A DNA stretch of 64,000 bases, from positions 4,092,001 through 4,156,000 of the forward strand of contig OY970066.1 in the NCBI GenBank assembly GCA_963705285.1, given 5' to 3'. Shown piece by piece: positions 18,016 through 26,651 of this stretch. The notes beneath the pieces are model-generated. The model saw nothing but the letters and a program-made list of their open reading frames with translations. It made no database searches and was not told the origin of the DNA. This DNA is from JACMLD01 sp963705285 (lineage in GTDB: Bacteria > Bacteroidota > Bacteroidia > Chitinophagales > Chitinophagaceae). The position numbers and the translations under genes were made by a program. Position 1 is the stretch's first letter. Every line of letters begins with the position of its first letter.

Positions 18016-18038
18016 GCCGGTATTGGTGCGGTACAGAA

Positions 18039-18512
18039 TTAGCGTGTTGCCTTTGCCGTAGCGCCTGTTGAGAAGGTGGCCAACATTTTTCCTTCTGGCA
18101 GTTCGTGTGAGGTATAGTAAAGGTGCAGGGTGCTGCCATTACCTAATTTCTGCAGTGCGGTAACCTCTTTCAGGTTGCAGGCCATGGGCGTTTTAGAGCC
18201 GGCTGCATCCTGGAAACGCCATTCTTTGATGGTCTTATTTTGAGCATCGCGTAAGGTAACTGCACGGCTGGTGCCGGTTTGCCCGCAATGACTATAGTAC
18301 ACTTCAAGTTCATCATCGTAACTGGCCTGGTCGAGTTGCAGGGTTTTCACGGGCTCTTTCATGTGCACAAATTGCCGGATAGCCAGTTTTTTGTTGACAT
18401 ACACTTCAAACATATCGCCTCCCACTGGTGTGGTAAAAGACGATAACACGGTTGAAAAAAACAGCATCGCAACAGATGCAAAGACGGTTGATTTAATAAT
18501 ACGCTGTAACAT
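18039..18512 (-). CDS. Conserved hypothetical secreted protein
   Basis: A 157-residue protein with a leader (about 1-27, LFFSTVLSSFTTPVGG). The mature part is predicted beta-rich: MFEVYVNKKLAIRQFV, LEVYYSHCGQTGTSRAVTLRD, KEWRF and LHLYYTS. Two cysteines (in SHCGQ and MACNL) could form a disulphide in the periplasm. I do not recognise a named domain. It is monocistronic with a strong terminator. Confidence 0.75.
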   Translation of the reverse strand: MLQRIIKSTVFASVAMLFFSTVLSSFTTPVGGDMFEVYVNKKLAIRQFVHMKEPVKTLQLDQASYDDELEVYYSHCGQTGTSRAVTLRDAQNKTIKEWRFQDAAGSKTPMACNLKEVTALQKLGNGSTLHLYYTSHELPEGKMLATFSTGATAKATR

Positions 18513-18635
18513 ACAATTGATATTTAGTTGATGAATGCTGATGTTGTTATGACATCTTTATCAATCACAAAATAACAAGGTGCAACAGCCGGTAAATAAT
18601 TACTTTGACGAAAGGAAGTTATTGCTTGATGTGTT

Positions 18636-19104
18636 ACCGTTCCGAAGTTCGGAAGTTCAAAAGTTCGGAAGTTGCGCCGCTCTACAAAGTCTCCAGACTT
18701 TGTAATTTTTAGGTTCTAGAAAGCCTCCGGTTCATTTATTTTATAGTAGCATCAATAAAAAAATGGTTTAGTTGGCAATGGGGTCGCAAACTATCGAGGA
18801 TGTATGAGCCGTAGATGCCCAAAGTCTGAACTCTGAGGGCCATTAAGTTCGGAAGTTCCAAAGTTCGGACATTCGATCAGTTCCTCAGTTTCAGTTAGGC
18901 TGACAGCGTCAGATGTCTTGTACAACGGATTGTTGACCATATATTTCCGGGAATAAGATTCCCGAAATCTGATCCTGCATTCTTTAATTCAACAATTTTT
19001 GGACTACGGGTATATACACCACCGACTACCTGCTACAAACTGCGAACTCAGGAACTTTTGAACCCTTGAACTCACGAACTGCCGAACAGCGCAGCAAGAA
19101 ACTA
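18636..19104. repeat. Repeat-filled gap: inverted GAAGTTC arrays around a family B palindromic element
   Basis: Left arrays at 18636-18673 and 18845-18872 (TTCGGAAG units); right array inverted at about 19035-19086 (GAACTCAGGAAC-type). Between them is a family B hairpin, TACAAAGTCT (18683-18692) with AGACTTTGTA (18695-18704), followed by a second small hairpin (AGCC/GGTT near 18724). The same two-hairpin order occurs at 56383-56440. No gene is visible in the 589-nt gap. Confidence 0.7.
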
Positions 19105-19761
19105 ATTCACCACCGCCAGCGCCATGCCATCGTGTTCTTTACTGCCCACGGTTTGAATGATAGTAGCAGTTACTGCTTTGTTTTGTGACAGCATCTTGTT
19201 GAACCTTTGCGCGCCTTTTACCATGGGGTCTTCGCAGGCCGCATCCAATACTTTGCCATCGCGTATAACATTGTCGGCAATGATAAGCGTGCCTGGCCGG
19301 GATAATTTAAGCGCCCATTCAAAATATTCTACATAAGGGGGTTTATCAGCGTCTATAAAAATCAGATCAAACGGCCCTGCGCCTTCTGCTTCCAATTGTG
19401 GCAATAGCTCGATGGCCATACCCAGCCTGATGTCTACTATATTTTGGAGCCCTGCCCGGGTAATATTTTTTTGCGCTACATCGGCATGGTGTTTATCCAG
19501 TTCCAGTGTAATGAGTTTGCCATCTTTGGGCAATGCCCTTGCCAGCCAAATGGTACTGTACCCGCCGAGTGTGCCCACTTCCAGTATTTTTTTTGCGCCG
19601 CATGTTTTGGCGAGTATATGTAAAAACTTTCCCTGGTTGGGCGATACACTGATGGGTGGAATATTTTCCGCTTCAATGGACGCTTCTGTTTTTGCCAGCG
19701 CATCATCTGCGGGGTTTAATAGTTCGGCAATGTAATTGTCTACAGATGAAAAGATATTCAT
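19102..19761 (-). CDS. Class I SAM-dependent O-methyltransferase (catechol/caffeoyl-CoA type)
   Basis: A 219-residue cytoplasmic methyltransferase of O-methyltransferase family 3. Motif I is ILEVGTLGGYSTIWLARAL (about 60-78), followed by LITLELDKHHADVA, the metal-binding DLIFIDADKPPY (about 130), and IIADNVIRDG with the second metal ligand. These are the cation-dependent catechol-type OMT motifs; the physiological acceptor is unknown. It heads no obvious pathway but lies 41 nt downstream of the VOC gene and probably shares a transcript with it and the aldo/keto reductase. Confidence 0.92.
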   Translation of the reverse strand: MNIFSSVDNYIAELLNPADDALAKTEASIEAENIPPISVSPNQGKFLHILAKTCGAKKILEVGTLGGYSTIWLARALPKDGKLITLELDKHHADVAQKNITRAGLQNIVDIRLGMAIELLPQLEAEGAGPFDLIFIDADKPPYVEYFEWALKLSRPGTLIIADNVIRDGKVLDAACEDPMVKGAQRFNKMLSQNKAVTATIIQTVGSKEHDGMALAVVN

Positions 19762-19802
19762 GACAGTTCAATTCAACAGTTAAAAGGTAAAATTCAAAAA
19801 AC

Positions 19803-20198
19803 TTAAAGTACTGTTTCAATCAGCCAGTGATGGCCAAATGGGTCAATGATGGTGCCTTGCCGGTAACCGTAGTCATAGCTGGTAGCCGGTGATAGTTGTT
19901 TGGCTCCTGCGGCGATGGCTTTTGCCATCACCACATCCACATCGGCCACCATCAACCCAATAACGGTGGTTACACCCTGGTGCGCGCCGGGGTGGAACGT
20001 GCTGCCATTCCACGATTCTTCATGAAAATGAAACATGGCGTCATCGATAAACATTTCAGAAACATGGATGCTGCCATCCTCATTGGTGATATGTTTTGTT
20101 TCGGTGGTATTAAAAGCTTCAGTATAAAAATCAAGGCTCATGGTACCGTGCGGAATAATGAGTTGCGGCACAAAAGCGCTGCGGACAGTGTTATTCAT
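19803..20198 (-). CDS. VOC (glyoxalase/PhnB-like) family protein
   Basis: A 131-residue vicinal-oxygen-chelate fold protein. PQLIIPHGTMSLDFYTEAFNTTE at the start and GHHWLIETVL at the end are PhnB-like signatures, with two beta-alpha-beta-beta-beta halves. Members bind metals or small hydrophobic ligands; many are annotated as PhnB-like without a known reaction. Flanked by OMT (41 nt) and aldo/keto reductase (33 nt) on the same strand, so a three-gene operon is likely. Confidence 0.88.
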   Translation of the reverse strand: MNNTVRSAFVPQLIIPHGTMSLDFYTEAFNTTETKHITNEDGSIHVSEMFIDDAMFHFHEESWNGSTFHPGAHQGVTTVIGLMVADVDVVMAKAIAAGAKQLSPATSYDYGYRQGTIIDPFGHHWLIETVL

Positions 20199-20231
20199 AC
20201 AATGAAATTTATTTTGTAGTGGACATTAACA

Positions 20232-21203
20232 TCATTGCGACCATTCTGTAGGTGTACGATCCCAGCGGTGATCTTTTAGAGACTTCAACAGATCAGTTGG
20301 CAATCCTTTGCCATCTGCTACAGCCATATTGGCCTCTACATTTTTTATTTTGCGCATGCCTGGAATAATAGTGGCAATATCCGGGTTGGAAAGTATAAAA
20401 CGTAAAGCAATTTCCGGCAGGTTCAAATTTACTGGTATCAGGGGTTTGATGGCATTGGCGCGATCAACACTGGCTTTCAGGTTTTCGGGAACGAAATAGG
20501 TGGAACGCCAATCGTCTTTCGGAAACACCGTATCGTACGTTAAGGTACCGGTGAGTGTGCCTTCGTCAAAAGGCACGCGCGCAATGACCGCAATATCCAG
20601 TTCTTTGCAAAGCGGAAATAAATTGTCTTCGGGGTTCTGATCAAAAATATTATAGATTACTTGCACCGCAGAAAACAGATTTGTCTTTAGTGACTGCAAT
20701 GAATTATCAGGTTCCCAGCGGTTGACCGAAATGCCCCAGTGTTTCACTTTTCCCTGTTCCGTTAACTTGGTGATGGCTGTTTTCCATTCGTCCTGGCTTG
20801 CCCAGGCATCTTCCCATACATGAAACTGCAGCAGGTCTATGCAATCAACACCCAGATTGGCGAGACTTTTTTCGGTGTATTCAATAATGTAATCGGCCGG
20901 AAAAACATCTTTTAATAAAAAGTCTGGCTTAGAGGGCCATTTCCTGTTTTTGGGTGGAATTTTGGTAGCAGCGTATAGCTTTTTATCCGGATGATCTTTT
21001 ATCAGTTTGCCCAAAATTTGTTCGGAAAGCCCCGAACCGTATCCCCATGCAGTATCAAAAAAGTTACAACCCAGTTCAACCGCACGGTGTAAAGAATCAG
21101 TTACTTCTTTGTCATCAGAACCTGTCCAGCCTGCCAGCCCCCACATGCCATAACCAATTTCTGATACCTGCCAGTTTGTTTTTCCAAAACGTCTATATTT
21201 CAT
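20232..21203 (-). CDS. Aldo/keto reductase
   Basis: A 323-residue NADPH-dependent TIM-barrel oxidoreductase. The catalytic tetrad is recognisable: D in NFFDTAWGYG (about residue 50), Y in that motif, K in YAATKIPP, and H in LLQFHVWED. The C-terminal phosphate-binding region reads IATIIPGMRKIKNVEAN. It reduces aldehydes or ketones in the cytoplasm; substrate unknown. It is probably the first gene of an operon with the VOC and OMT genes. Confidence 0.92.
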   Translation of the reverse strand: MKYRRFGKTNWQVSEIGYGMWGLAGWTGSDDKEVTDSLHRAVELGCNFFDTAWGYGSGLSEQILGKLIKDHPDKKLYAATKIPPKNRKWPSKPDFLLKDVFPADYIIEYTEKSLANLGVDCIDLLQFHVWEDAWASQDEWKTAITKLTEQGKVKHWGISVNRWEPDNSLQSLKTNLFSAVQVIYNIFDQNPEDNLFPLCKELDIAVIARVPFDEGTLTGTLTYDTVFPKDDWRSTYFVPENLKASVDRANAIKPLIPVNLNLPEIALRFILSNPDIATIIPGMRKIKNVEANMAVADGKGLPTDLLKSLKDHRWDRTPTEWSQ

Positions 21204-21212
21204 CTCTATTAG

Positions 21213-21480
21213 TTTTTAGTTTTTCAGTTTTTGGTTTTTAGTTCGTTTGCTTTGTGTTCGTCCAATAGTTTGTGAATTCAAAGTTATTATCAAGCAGAAT
21301 CATAACTCATAAGTCTCAACTCATAACTCAGAACTCAGAATTCATAACTCTTAACTCTTAACCCTGATCGCTGAAAAAAATCCTGCAGTATACGACCGCA
21401 GGATTTATTGTATCATCAAATGTTATAGCTATCAATCTGTAAAAGCCCACTCGCCACTGCCCACTTCCCACTCGCCACTA
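21213..21480. repeat. Oppositely oriented arrays in the gap between two minus-strand genes
   Basis: Left: TTTTTAG/TTTTTCAG units (21213-21242) upstream of the aldo/keto reductase. Middle/right: AACTCATA/AACTCTTA 8-mers (21300-21361) and, reaching the stop of the next gene, minus-strand units TAGTGGC, GAGTGGG, AAGTGGG, CAGTGGC, GAGTGGG (21446-21480), the first unit starting with the TAG stop itself. Confidence 0.8.
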
Positions 21481-22824
21481 CACATACTTGGTTACGCCTG
21501 GTACGGCAACAGGGTAGTAGCCATCTGCATTGGGTACAACGGGTGTTGCAGCGGCCCAATCGTAGGTTTTTGGATGCAGGTCAATACCGGAGTTGATGGC
21601 TTTGTCCCACTGTACTATTTGCCCACTATAGGTTGCCATACGGCCCAGGATAGATGTCATGGTACTTTTGGCGCCGTTTTCTGCATCGGCATATTTGTAT
21701 TCTCCTTTGGCGATGGCTGCAAACAATTCATCGTGTTCTACCTGGTACGGATTGGGTTCACCTTTAGGATTGAATGCGTACTGGTAAATGCTGTTTCCGT
21801 TTACATCGGTAATTTTGCCATCGTTGCAATAAATTTTTCCTTTAGTACCAACAAAGTACTCGTCTACTTTGCTCATGGTGCCGGGTATGTGGCGGCACTG
21901 GCTGTTAAGTATGCTGCCATCTGCATATTGAAATTCCACATAATGGTGGTCGAAAATTTCGCCGTTTTCTTTGCCTTTGCGTACCTGGCGACCGCCCATG
22001 CCCTGTGCCCTTACCGGGTAGCTGCCTTTAAACCAGTTGATCACATCCAGGTTGTGGATATGCTGTTCGGTAATATGATCGCCGCACAGCCAAACAAAAT
22101 AATACCAGTTACGCATCTGGTATTCCATTTCCGTTTGTCCTTCTTTGCGCGGGCGCACCCAAACCCCATCGTTGTTCCACCAGGCCTGGGCAGAAGTGAT
22201 TTCGCCAATCATCTCTTTGCGTTTGTATAACTCCCGGTAAACGTTTTGGTAATGACGCTGTAAACCCACCACTACGTTTAATTTCTTTTGTTTTGCAATG
22301 GCTGCGCTGGCCAGCACTTTTTGAATACCGGCAGGGTCGGTAGCCACCGGCTTTTCCATAAACACGTGTTTGTTCTGGTTGATGGCTTCTTCAAAATGCA
22401 TGGGGCGGAAACCGGGCGGTGTGGCCAGTATAACCACATCGGCCAGGGCAATGGCTTTTTTGTATCCATCAAAACCCGTAAACTTTCTTGATTCTGGTAC
22501 GTCTACGCGGTTTTTTATTGCCGACGGTTTGCCGGTATCTGCATCATCTGCAGTGAGGCTTTTATAGCAGTTATCCAGGTTATCCCTAAACGCATCGCAC
22601 ATGGCTACCAGTTTCACATTTTGTGTTGTAGAAAGTGCCTGGGTGGCAGCACCGGTTCCTCGTCCACCACAACCTACCAGAGCAATTTTTATAACGTCAT
22701 CAGCGCCGGAAAAATAATTGGCCCGCGATAAAAAAGGGGCAGCGGCCAATCCGCCTGCCAGTAAACTTGTTTGCTTTACAAATTCCCGCCGGGAAGGATT
22801 TTTAAGAGAAGCATCGTTGTTCAT
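21478..22824 (-). CDS. Gfo/Idh/MocA family oxidoreductase with Tat-like leader
   Basis: A 448-residue member with the twin-arginine leader SRREFVKQTSLLAGGLAAAP (about residues 11-30), indicating export folded with its cofactor. The Rossmann loop is VGCGGRGTG (about 51-59), EKPVATDP is the EKP motif near residue 157, and GDHITEQHIHNLDVINWF supplies the catalytic histidines. Such secreted members are abundant in Bacteroidota and are thought to act on sugars or glycosides in the periplasm. Its last codon is followed directly by a TAGTGGC-type array. Confidence 0.92.
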   Translation of the reverse strand: MNNDASLKNPSRREFVKQTSLLAGGLAAAPFLSRANYFSGADDVIKIALVGCGGRGTGAATQALSTTQNVKLVAMCDAFRDNLDNCYKSLTADDADTGKPSAIKNRVDVPESRKFTGFDGYKKAIALADVVILATPPGFRPMHFEEAINQNKHVFMEKPVATDPAGIQKVLASAAIAKQKKLNVVVGLQRHYQNVYRELYKRKEMIGEITSAQAWWNNDGVWVRPRKEGQTEMEYQMRNWYYFVWLCGDHITEQHIHNLDVINWFKGSYPVRAQGMGGRQVRKGKENGEIFDHHYVEFQYADGSILNSQCRHIPGTMSKVDEYFVGTKGKIYCNDGKITDVNGNSIYQYAFNPKGEPNPYQVEHDELFAAIAKGEYKYADAENGAKSTMTSILGRMATYSGQIVQWDKAINSGIDLHPKTYDWAAATPVVPNADGYYPVAVPGVTKYV

Positions 22825-22904
22825 GATTGGTTTTGTATTTTAATGGTGAGCGTGAGATATTTTGGGCTTCTAAAATTATTGAAAATAAATGGAATTGAGT
22901 TACC

Positions 22905-23025
22905 AGTTAAGAATTATGAGTTATGAATTATGAGCCAAGAGTGGCCGGTGTTTAGGTTTGGGAGCATTTCCAGGATTGAGCAAGGCAGGAACTTACGAAC
23001 TTCCCGAACTTTTTAACTTTTCTTA
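22905..23025. repeat. Short oppositely oriented arrays between Gfo/Idh/MocA and SUMF1-like genes
   Basis: Left: AGTTAAGAATTATGAG-type units (22905-22934). Right: on the minus strand from the TAA stop of the next gene, units ending AAGT (TAAAAAGT, then TCGTAAGT) to about 22990. Degenerate, with four or five units on each side. Confidence 0.6.
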
Positions 23026-23997
23026 TTGCCCCAGGTATTTTTTATAGAAGGCATCTGCTTCTTCCTTAGCGGGTTGTTGCAGGGGGCGGATAACCCGAAA
23101 ACCAATCCAGGGCGCATCGGTAATCCACCATTTGCTGCGGGGTATCTGGGGGTCGCGCCGGTTCCAGATAGGGTCTGATGGCAGCCTGCCGGCACTGCGT
23201 ACCTGCACGGCGGCATCAGCGTAATTGCCGCCTTTTAATACTTTCGGATAACGGGCAGGTATAACCGCTGCAAACGGGTTTGCGGTGTTATCTGGGGTTT
23301 TCTCCAGGCTGTTCTCATTGTAATGATCAAGTGTCCACTCGCTTACATTGCCCAGCATATCGTACAACCCCCATGCATTGGGCAGCTTTTGCCCTGATTT
23401 CTGAAATTTATTATCGCTGTTGGCGGCAAACCAGGCGTATTTGGAAAGTTGTGAGCTATCGTTTCCAAAATAATACGCCGTGCCAGCACCGGCGCGGCAC
23501 GCATATTCCCATTCCGCTTCAGATGGCAGGCGGTAGAAAATGCCTGTTTTGCTGTACAGCCAGCGGCAATACATCAGCGCGGCGTATTGCGACATACTGT
23601 TGACCGGATAACCGCCTTCTTTGCCCATGCCCAGGCTGAAATCGATGTACTGCTGGCTGGGCCGCGTAACGGCATCTGCTGTAGAATTCTGTGGCGTGGT
23701 TTCATCTTTATAAAAAACATCAAAGGCGTCGCGGCTTACTTCAAAAGCGCCCATCCAGAATGCCGCTATGCGTATATTTTTTTGCGGGCCTTCATCGCTT
23801 TTATGTCCGGCTTCTGTACTGGGGCTGCCCATTAAAAAGTTTCCTGCTTTAACGGGTACCATGGTAAAACGCAAATCCGAACCCGGTACCGTTTGTTTGT
23901 AGGCTATAAAGGTGTCTGCCGCAGGTTGCGCACACAGAACAATACTGCTTAAAGCGAAACAAAAAAGAAGAACTGATTTTTTCACCGTGTATGTCAT
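23023..23997 (-). CDS. Secreted SUMF1/FGE-sulfatase-like domain protein, apparently lacking the catalytic cysteines
   Basis: A 324-residue exported protein (leader about 6-23, ending VLCAQ). The SUMF1 fold spans about 40-310: MVPVKAGNFLMGSP, then MGAFEVSRDAF, AEWEYACRAG, GLYDMLGNVSEWT, GGNYADAAVQVRSAGR and WIGFRVIRP. True formylglycine-generating enzymes have a Cys pair near the C-terminus; none is visible after YACRAG, so it is probably a ligand-binding or structural relative, as in many Bacteroidota gliding or lipoprotein families. It lies between Gfo/Idh/MocA and ApbE genes, separated from each by repeats. Confidence 0.85.
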   Translation of the reverse strand: MTYTVKKSVLLFCFALSSIVLCAQPAADTFIAYKQTVPGSDLRFTMVPVKAGNFLMGSPSTEAGHKSDEGPQKNIRIAAFWMGAFEVSRDAFDVFYKDETTPQNSTADAVTRPSQQYIDFSLGMGKEGGYPVNSMSQYAALMYCRWLYSKTGIFYRLPSEAEWEYACRAGAGTAYYFGNDSSQLSKYAWFAANSDNKFQKSGQKLPNAWGLYDMLGNVSEWTLDHYNENSLEKTPDNTANPFAAVIPARYPKVLKGGNYADAAVQVRSAGRLPSDPIWNRRDPQIPRSKWWITDAPWIGFRVIRPLQQPAKEEADAFYKKYLGQ

Positions 23998-24029
23998 TTA
24001 AAGAAAATTCAAGATAGGTAATTATCGCT

Positions 24030-24391
24030 GATCTTTATCTCTGATGGCTGATGTGTTGATGGCTGATGTCTGATTTGTTCATCGCTGATTTGCATTGTAT
24101 AAATAGGGCAGGGCAAGCCCGGCCCCTACGGCCCTTGCTATCACCTAATCATTTCTAATCATTACAATCATAAAAATCTGCGTTCGGCCCCCTTCCGACT
24201 TCCTCCAACAGGGGAGCCATCCAGGCACAGCCCCCGCTTTTCTACATCCCTGCTTTTGTTATACAGTTACTGCAGATCAAAAAAAGCATGCAAATTATTA
24301 CAATCATAAAAATCTGCGGTCCATTAATCTGAGACCGGGCATTTTCACACCTGCCTGCCGGCAGGCAGGTTTCCACATTTTCACATTTTCA
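24030..24391. repeat. Composite dispersed repeat, family A copy 2, with terminal array
   Basis: Left: units of the type TGATGGC/TGATGTC (24037-24082). Then GGGCAGGGCAAGCCC (24106-24120), the AAATCTGCGTTC module (24157-24188), a segment with CCGACTTCC and CCAACAGGG (24190-24214), a second AAATCTGCGG module (24294-24330), a perfect palindrome (24349-24370, half-site ACCTGCCTGCC) and TTTTCACA units up to the stop of apbE. On the minus strand the array reads TGAAAATG, starting with the TGA stop. No gene in the gap. Confidence 0.8.
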
Positions 24392-25399
24392 CATTTTCTT
24401 CTTCCAGTATTTATTAAACCCTTTTGACCTGTAAAAAACAAGTTTGTCATTTTTTAAAGTGGCAATCAACACTTCTGCTTGCAGGCGCGTGGCCAGTTGC
24501 AACGCTTTGGCAATGGGTAATATGCTGCATGCCTTGGTAAGCCAGTCGGCCGTGGTGCCATCAGCCGCTATCACCGTTACATTTCTTTGGGATGTAATAC
24601 CGTAGCCGGTAGTAGGGTTTACAATATGCGAATAGCGTTTTCCATGGTGTTCCATAAACTGGTACACATCGCCCGAAGTGGTTACTGCCTTATCGGTAAT
24701 CAATAGTTGTGTCGGCAATAAGTCATACCTGCTTTCCGGCAGGTTGATGGCTATCGTCCAGCCAAGGGTACCTGGTGGTTTGCCGGTAGTTACAATATCG
24801 CCACTCACATCCACCAATGCATTGGCAATTTGTAATTTTTTCAAATGATGTATCACTTGTTGGGCAATATAACCCTGGCCAATGCCGCCCGCATCCAGTT
24901 GCATACCTGCCTGCAGTACGGTAACTGTATGGTGTATGGTATCAATCTTCAGTTTACGAAAACCTGTGTGCTGTAATTTTTCATGCACCGTTGCTGAATC
25001 AGGGAATACATTTTCTTTTCTTGCTTTTCGCCATAAATGAGTGACAGGGCCGAGTGTAATATCAAAACTGCCAGTGCTTTTATTAAAGGCGTCTTGTGAT
25101 TGCATCAATAAATCAAACAGCGGCGCGGAGCAGGCAAAGGGTTGGCCGGAGCCACCAGAAGCAGTTAACCTATTTAACTCACTGCTATCTATATAATCGC
25201 TAAAAATGTTTACCAGCGAGTCTACCAGATTAAAGCAACTGTTGGATGCAGCAGCGGCTGTAAGCGTATCAGCTGCATATAATATAATGGTGAAGGGTGA
25301 ACCCATTTTTGGTTCTGTAAAAGAAAAGCGCTGCAGTTGTGCATCACTGTATGTAAGAAATAGCAAGCAGCTAATCAATAAAAAGAATACCCGCAACAA
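24389..25399 (-). CDS. apbE: FAD:protein FMN transferase
   Basis: A 336-residue exported ApbE enzyme that attaches FMN to Thr residues of flavoproteins such as NqrB/C or RnfG, outside the cytoplasmic membrane. Motifs: MGSPFTIILYAAD, then FDITLGPVTHLWRKA, the FAD/metal site LDAGGIGQGYIA, NALVDVSGDIVTTG and SHIVNPTTGYG. The leader FFLLISCLLFLTYSDAQ is clear. No ATG precedes it in frame after the upstream stop; TTG at 25399 is the best start. The C-terminal KKKM and the TGA stop are encoded in a TGAAAATG array. Confidence 0.93.
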   Translation of the reverse strand: MLRVFFLLISCLLFLTYSDAQLQRFSFTEPKMGSPFTIILYAADTLTAAAASNSCFNLVDSLVNIFSDYIDSSELNRLTASGGSGQPFACSAPLFDLLMQSQDAFNKSTGSFDITLGPVTHLWRKARKENVFPDSATVHEKLQHTGFRKLKIDTIHHTVTVLQAGMQLDAGGIGQGYIAQQVIHHLKKLQIANALVDVSGDIVTTGKPPGTLGWTIAINLPESRYDLLPTQLLITDKAVTTSGDVYQFMEHHGKRYSHIVNPTTGYGITSQRNVTVIAADGTTADWLTKACSILPIAKALQLATRLQAEVLIATLKNDKLVFYRSKGFNKYWKKKM

Positions 25400-25403
25400 T
25401 ATT

Positions 25404-25435
25404 TTGTTTTTTATAATTGAATTCCGGTAAATTTA
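25404..25435 (+). promoter_or_regulatory. Probable promoter of the 25456 gene
   Basis: TTG (25404-25406), a 21-nt spacer and TAAATTTA (25428-25435) fit the Bacteroidota -33/-7 pattern with one mismatch in the last position. The predicted start near 25442 leaves a leader of about 14 nt. Confidence 0.5.
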
Positions 25436-25455
25436 ATGCATAAACTAACGATACT

Positions 25456-26379
25456 ATGCAACGCAGAAAATTTATGCAGCAATCATTATTGGCAGGAAGT
25501 GCTTTGTTTACATCCGGCGCATTAATGGCAAATCACCGGGCCAACAATGTACCGGCTGACGAAAAACCATTTCACCTCAATTATGGTTTTCATGATGGCA
25601 CTTTCAAAAATTCTGCGGGAACAGATTTTATTGAACAGATAAAGTTTGGGCATAGCATGGGGTTTAGGGGTATTGAAGACAATGGTATGATGGGCAGGCC
25701 AATCGATATGCAAAAGAAAATAGGCGATACGCTGGCCAAATTGGGCATGAGCATGGGGGTGTTTGTTATTACTTCGCAAAACTGGCATTGGAAAACAACG
25801 CTTGCCACCGGCAAGCAGGAATGGATAGACCTCATGGTAAAAGATTGTAAGGAAGCCGTTGAAGTGGCCAAACGCTGCAATGCCAAATACCTTACTGTAG
25901 TGCCCGGCAATTATGACCGCAGCCTGCCGCACGAAATACAAACTGCCAATATTATCAACGCTCTGCGCATTGCCTCAGATATTCTGGCGCCTGCGGGACT
26001 GGTCATGGTGCTGGAAGCGTTGAGCGACAACCCTGATCTTTTTCTGCGCCATACTGATCAAACATTTATGATATGCAAAGCAGTGAACAGCCCCGCTTGT
26101 AAATTCTTGTTTGATATGTACCATATGCAAAGAAACGAGGGCGATATCATCAGCAACCTTACCAAAGTGTGGGATGAAATTGGCTACCTGCAAATTGGCG
26201 ATAACCCCGGCCGTAATGAACCTGGTACCGGCGAAATGAACTACCGCAATATCTTCAAACATATTTACAACAAGGGATATAAAGGCGTAATGGGCATGGA
26301 ACATGGCAATGCCAAACCCGGCAAAGAAGGGGAAGCTGCCCTGATAAAAGCTTACCGCGAAGCCGATGACTTTATGTAA
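25456..26379 (+). CDS. Exported TIM-barrel sugar phosphate isomerase/epimerase family protein (hydroxypyruvate isomerase-like)
   Basis: A 307-residue xylose-isomerase-like TIM barrel. The N-terminus MQRRKFMQQSLLAGSALFTSGA has twin arginines and a hydrophobic stretch, so Tat export is likely. Metal-site motifs typical of the family are visible: VLEALSDNP (Glu), LFDMYHMQRNEGD (Asp/His), LQIGDNPGRNEPGTGEMNY and GVMGMEHG (Glu). Close family members include hydroxypyruvate isomerase Hyi; the actual substrate is unknown. Transcribed alone from a probable promoter just upstream; no terminator is evident downstream. Confidence 0.88.
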   Translation: MQRRKFMQQSLLAGSALFTSGALMANHRANNVPADEKPFHLNYGFHDGTFKNSAGTDFIEQIKFGHSMGFRGIEDNGMMGRPIDMQKKIGDTLAKLGMSMGVFVITSQNWHWKTTLATGKQEWIDLMVKDCKEAVEVAKRCNAKYLTVVPGNYDRSLPHEIQTANIINALRIASDILAPAGLVMVLEALSDNPDLFLRHTDQTFMICKAVNSPACKFLFDMYHMQRNEGDIISNLTKVWDEIGYLQIGDNPGRNEPGTGEMNYRNIFKHIYNKGYKGVMGMEHGNAKPGKEGEAALIKAYREADDFM

Positions 26380-26651
26380 TGGTTCAATAGTTACCGAGTA
26401 GCATCAATTGGTCTAATTTTGCGGCCGGTAAAGCTCAATACGCAAAGTCGCTCCATAGAATGACTGCATGTCTCGCGAGCCTAGTTGTATTTAACATGCC
26501 GGGTGCGAAAGCCATTATCAAAAATTTGCCGGGTTAACAGTTTTTCCTATCTTTCTCTCTCTGATATAGCAAGCCGCCTCTGTGCTTAGAATAATTCCCA
26601 AAAAGTCTGCTGGTTTTTAGCATTATTTATTGACCCCCCTAAACTATTATC

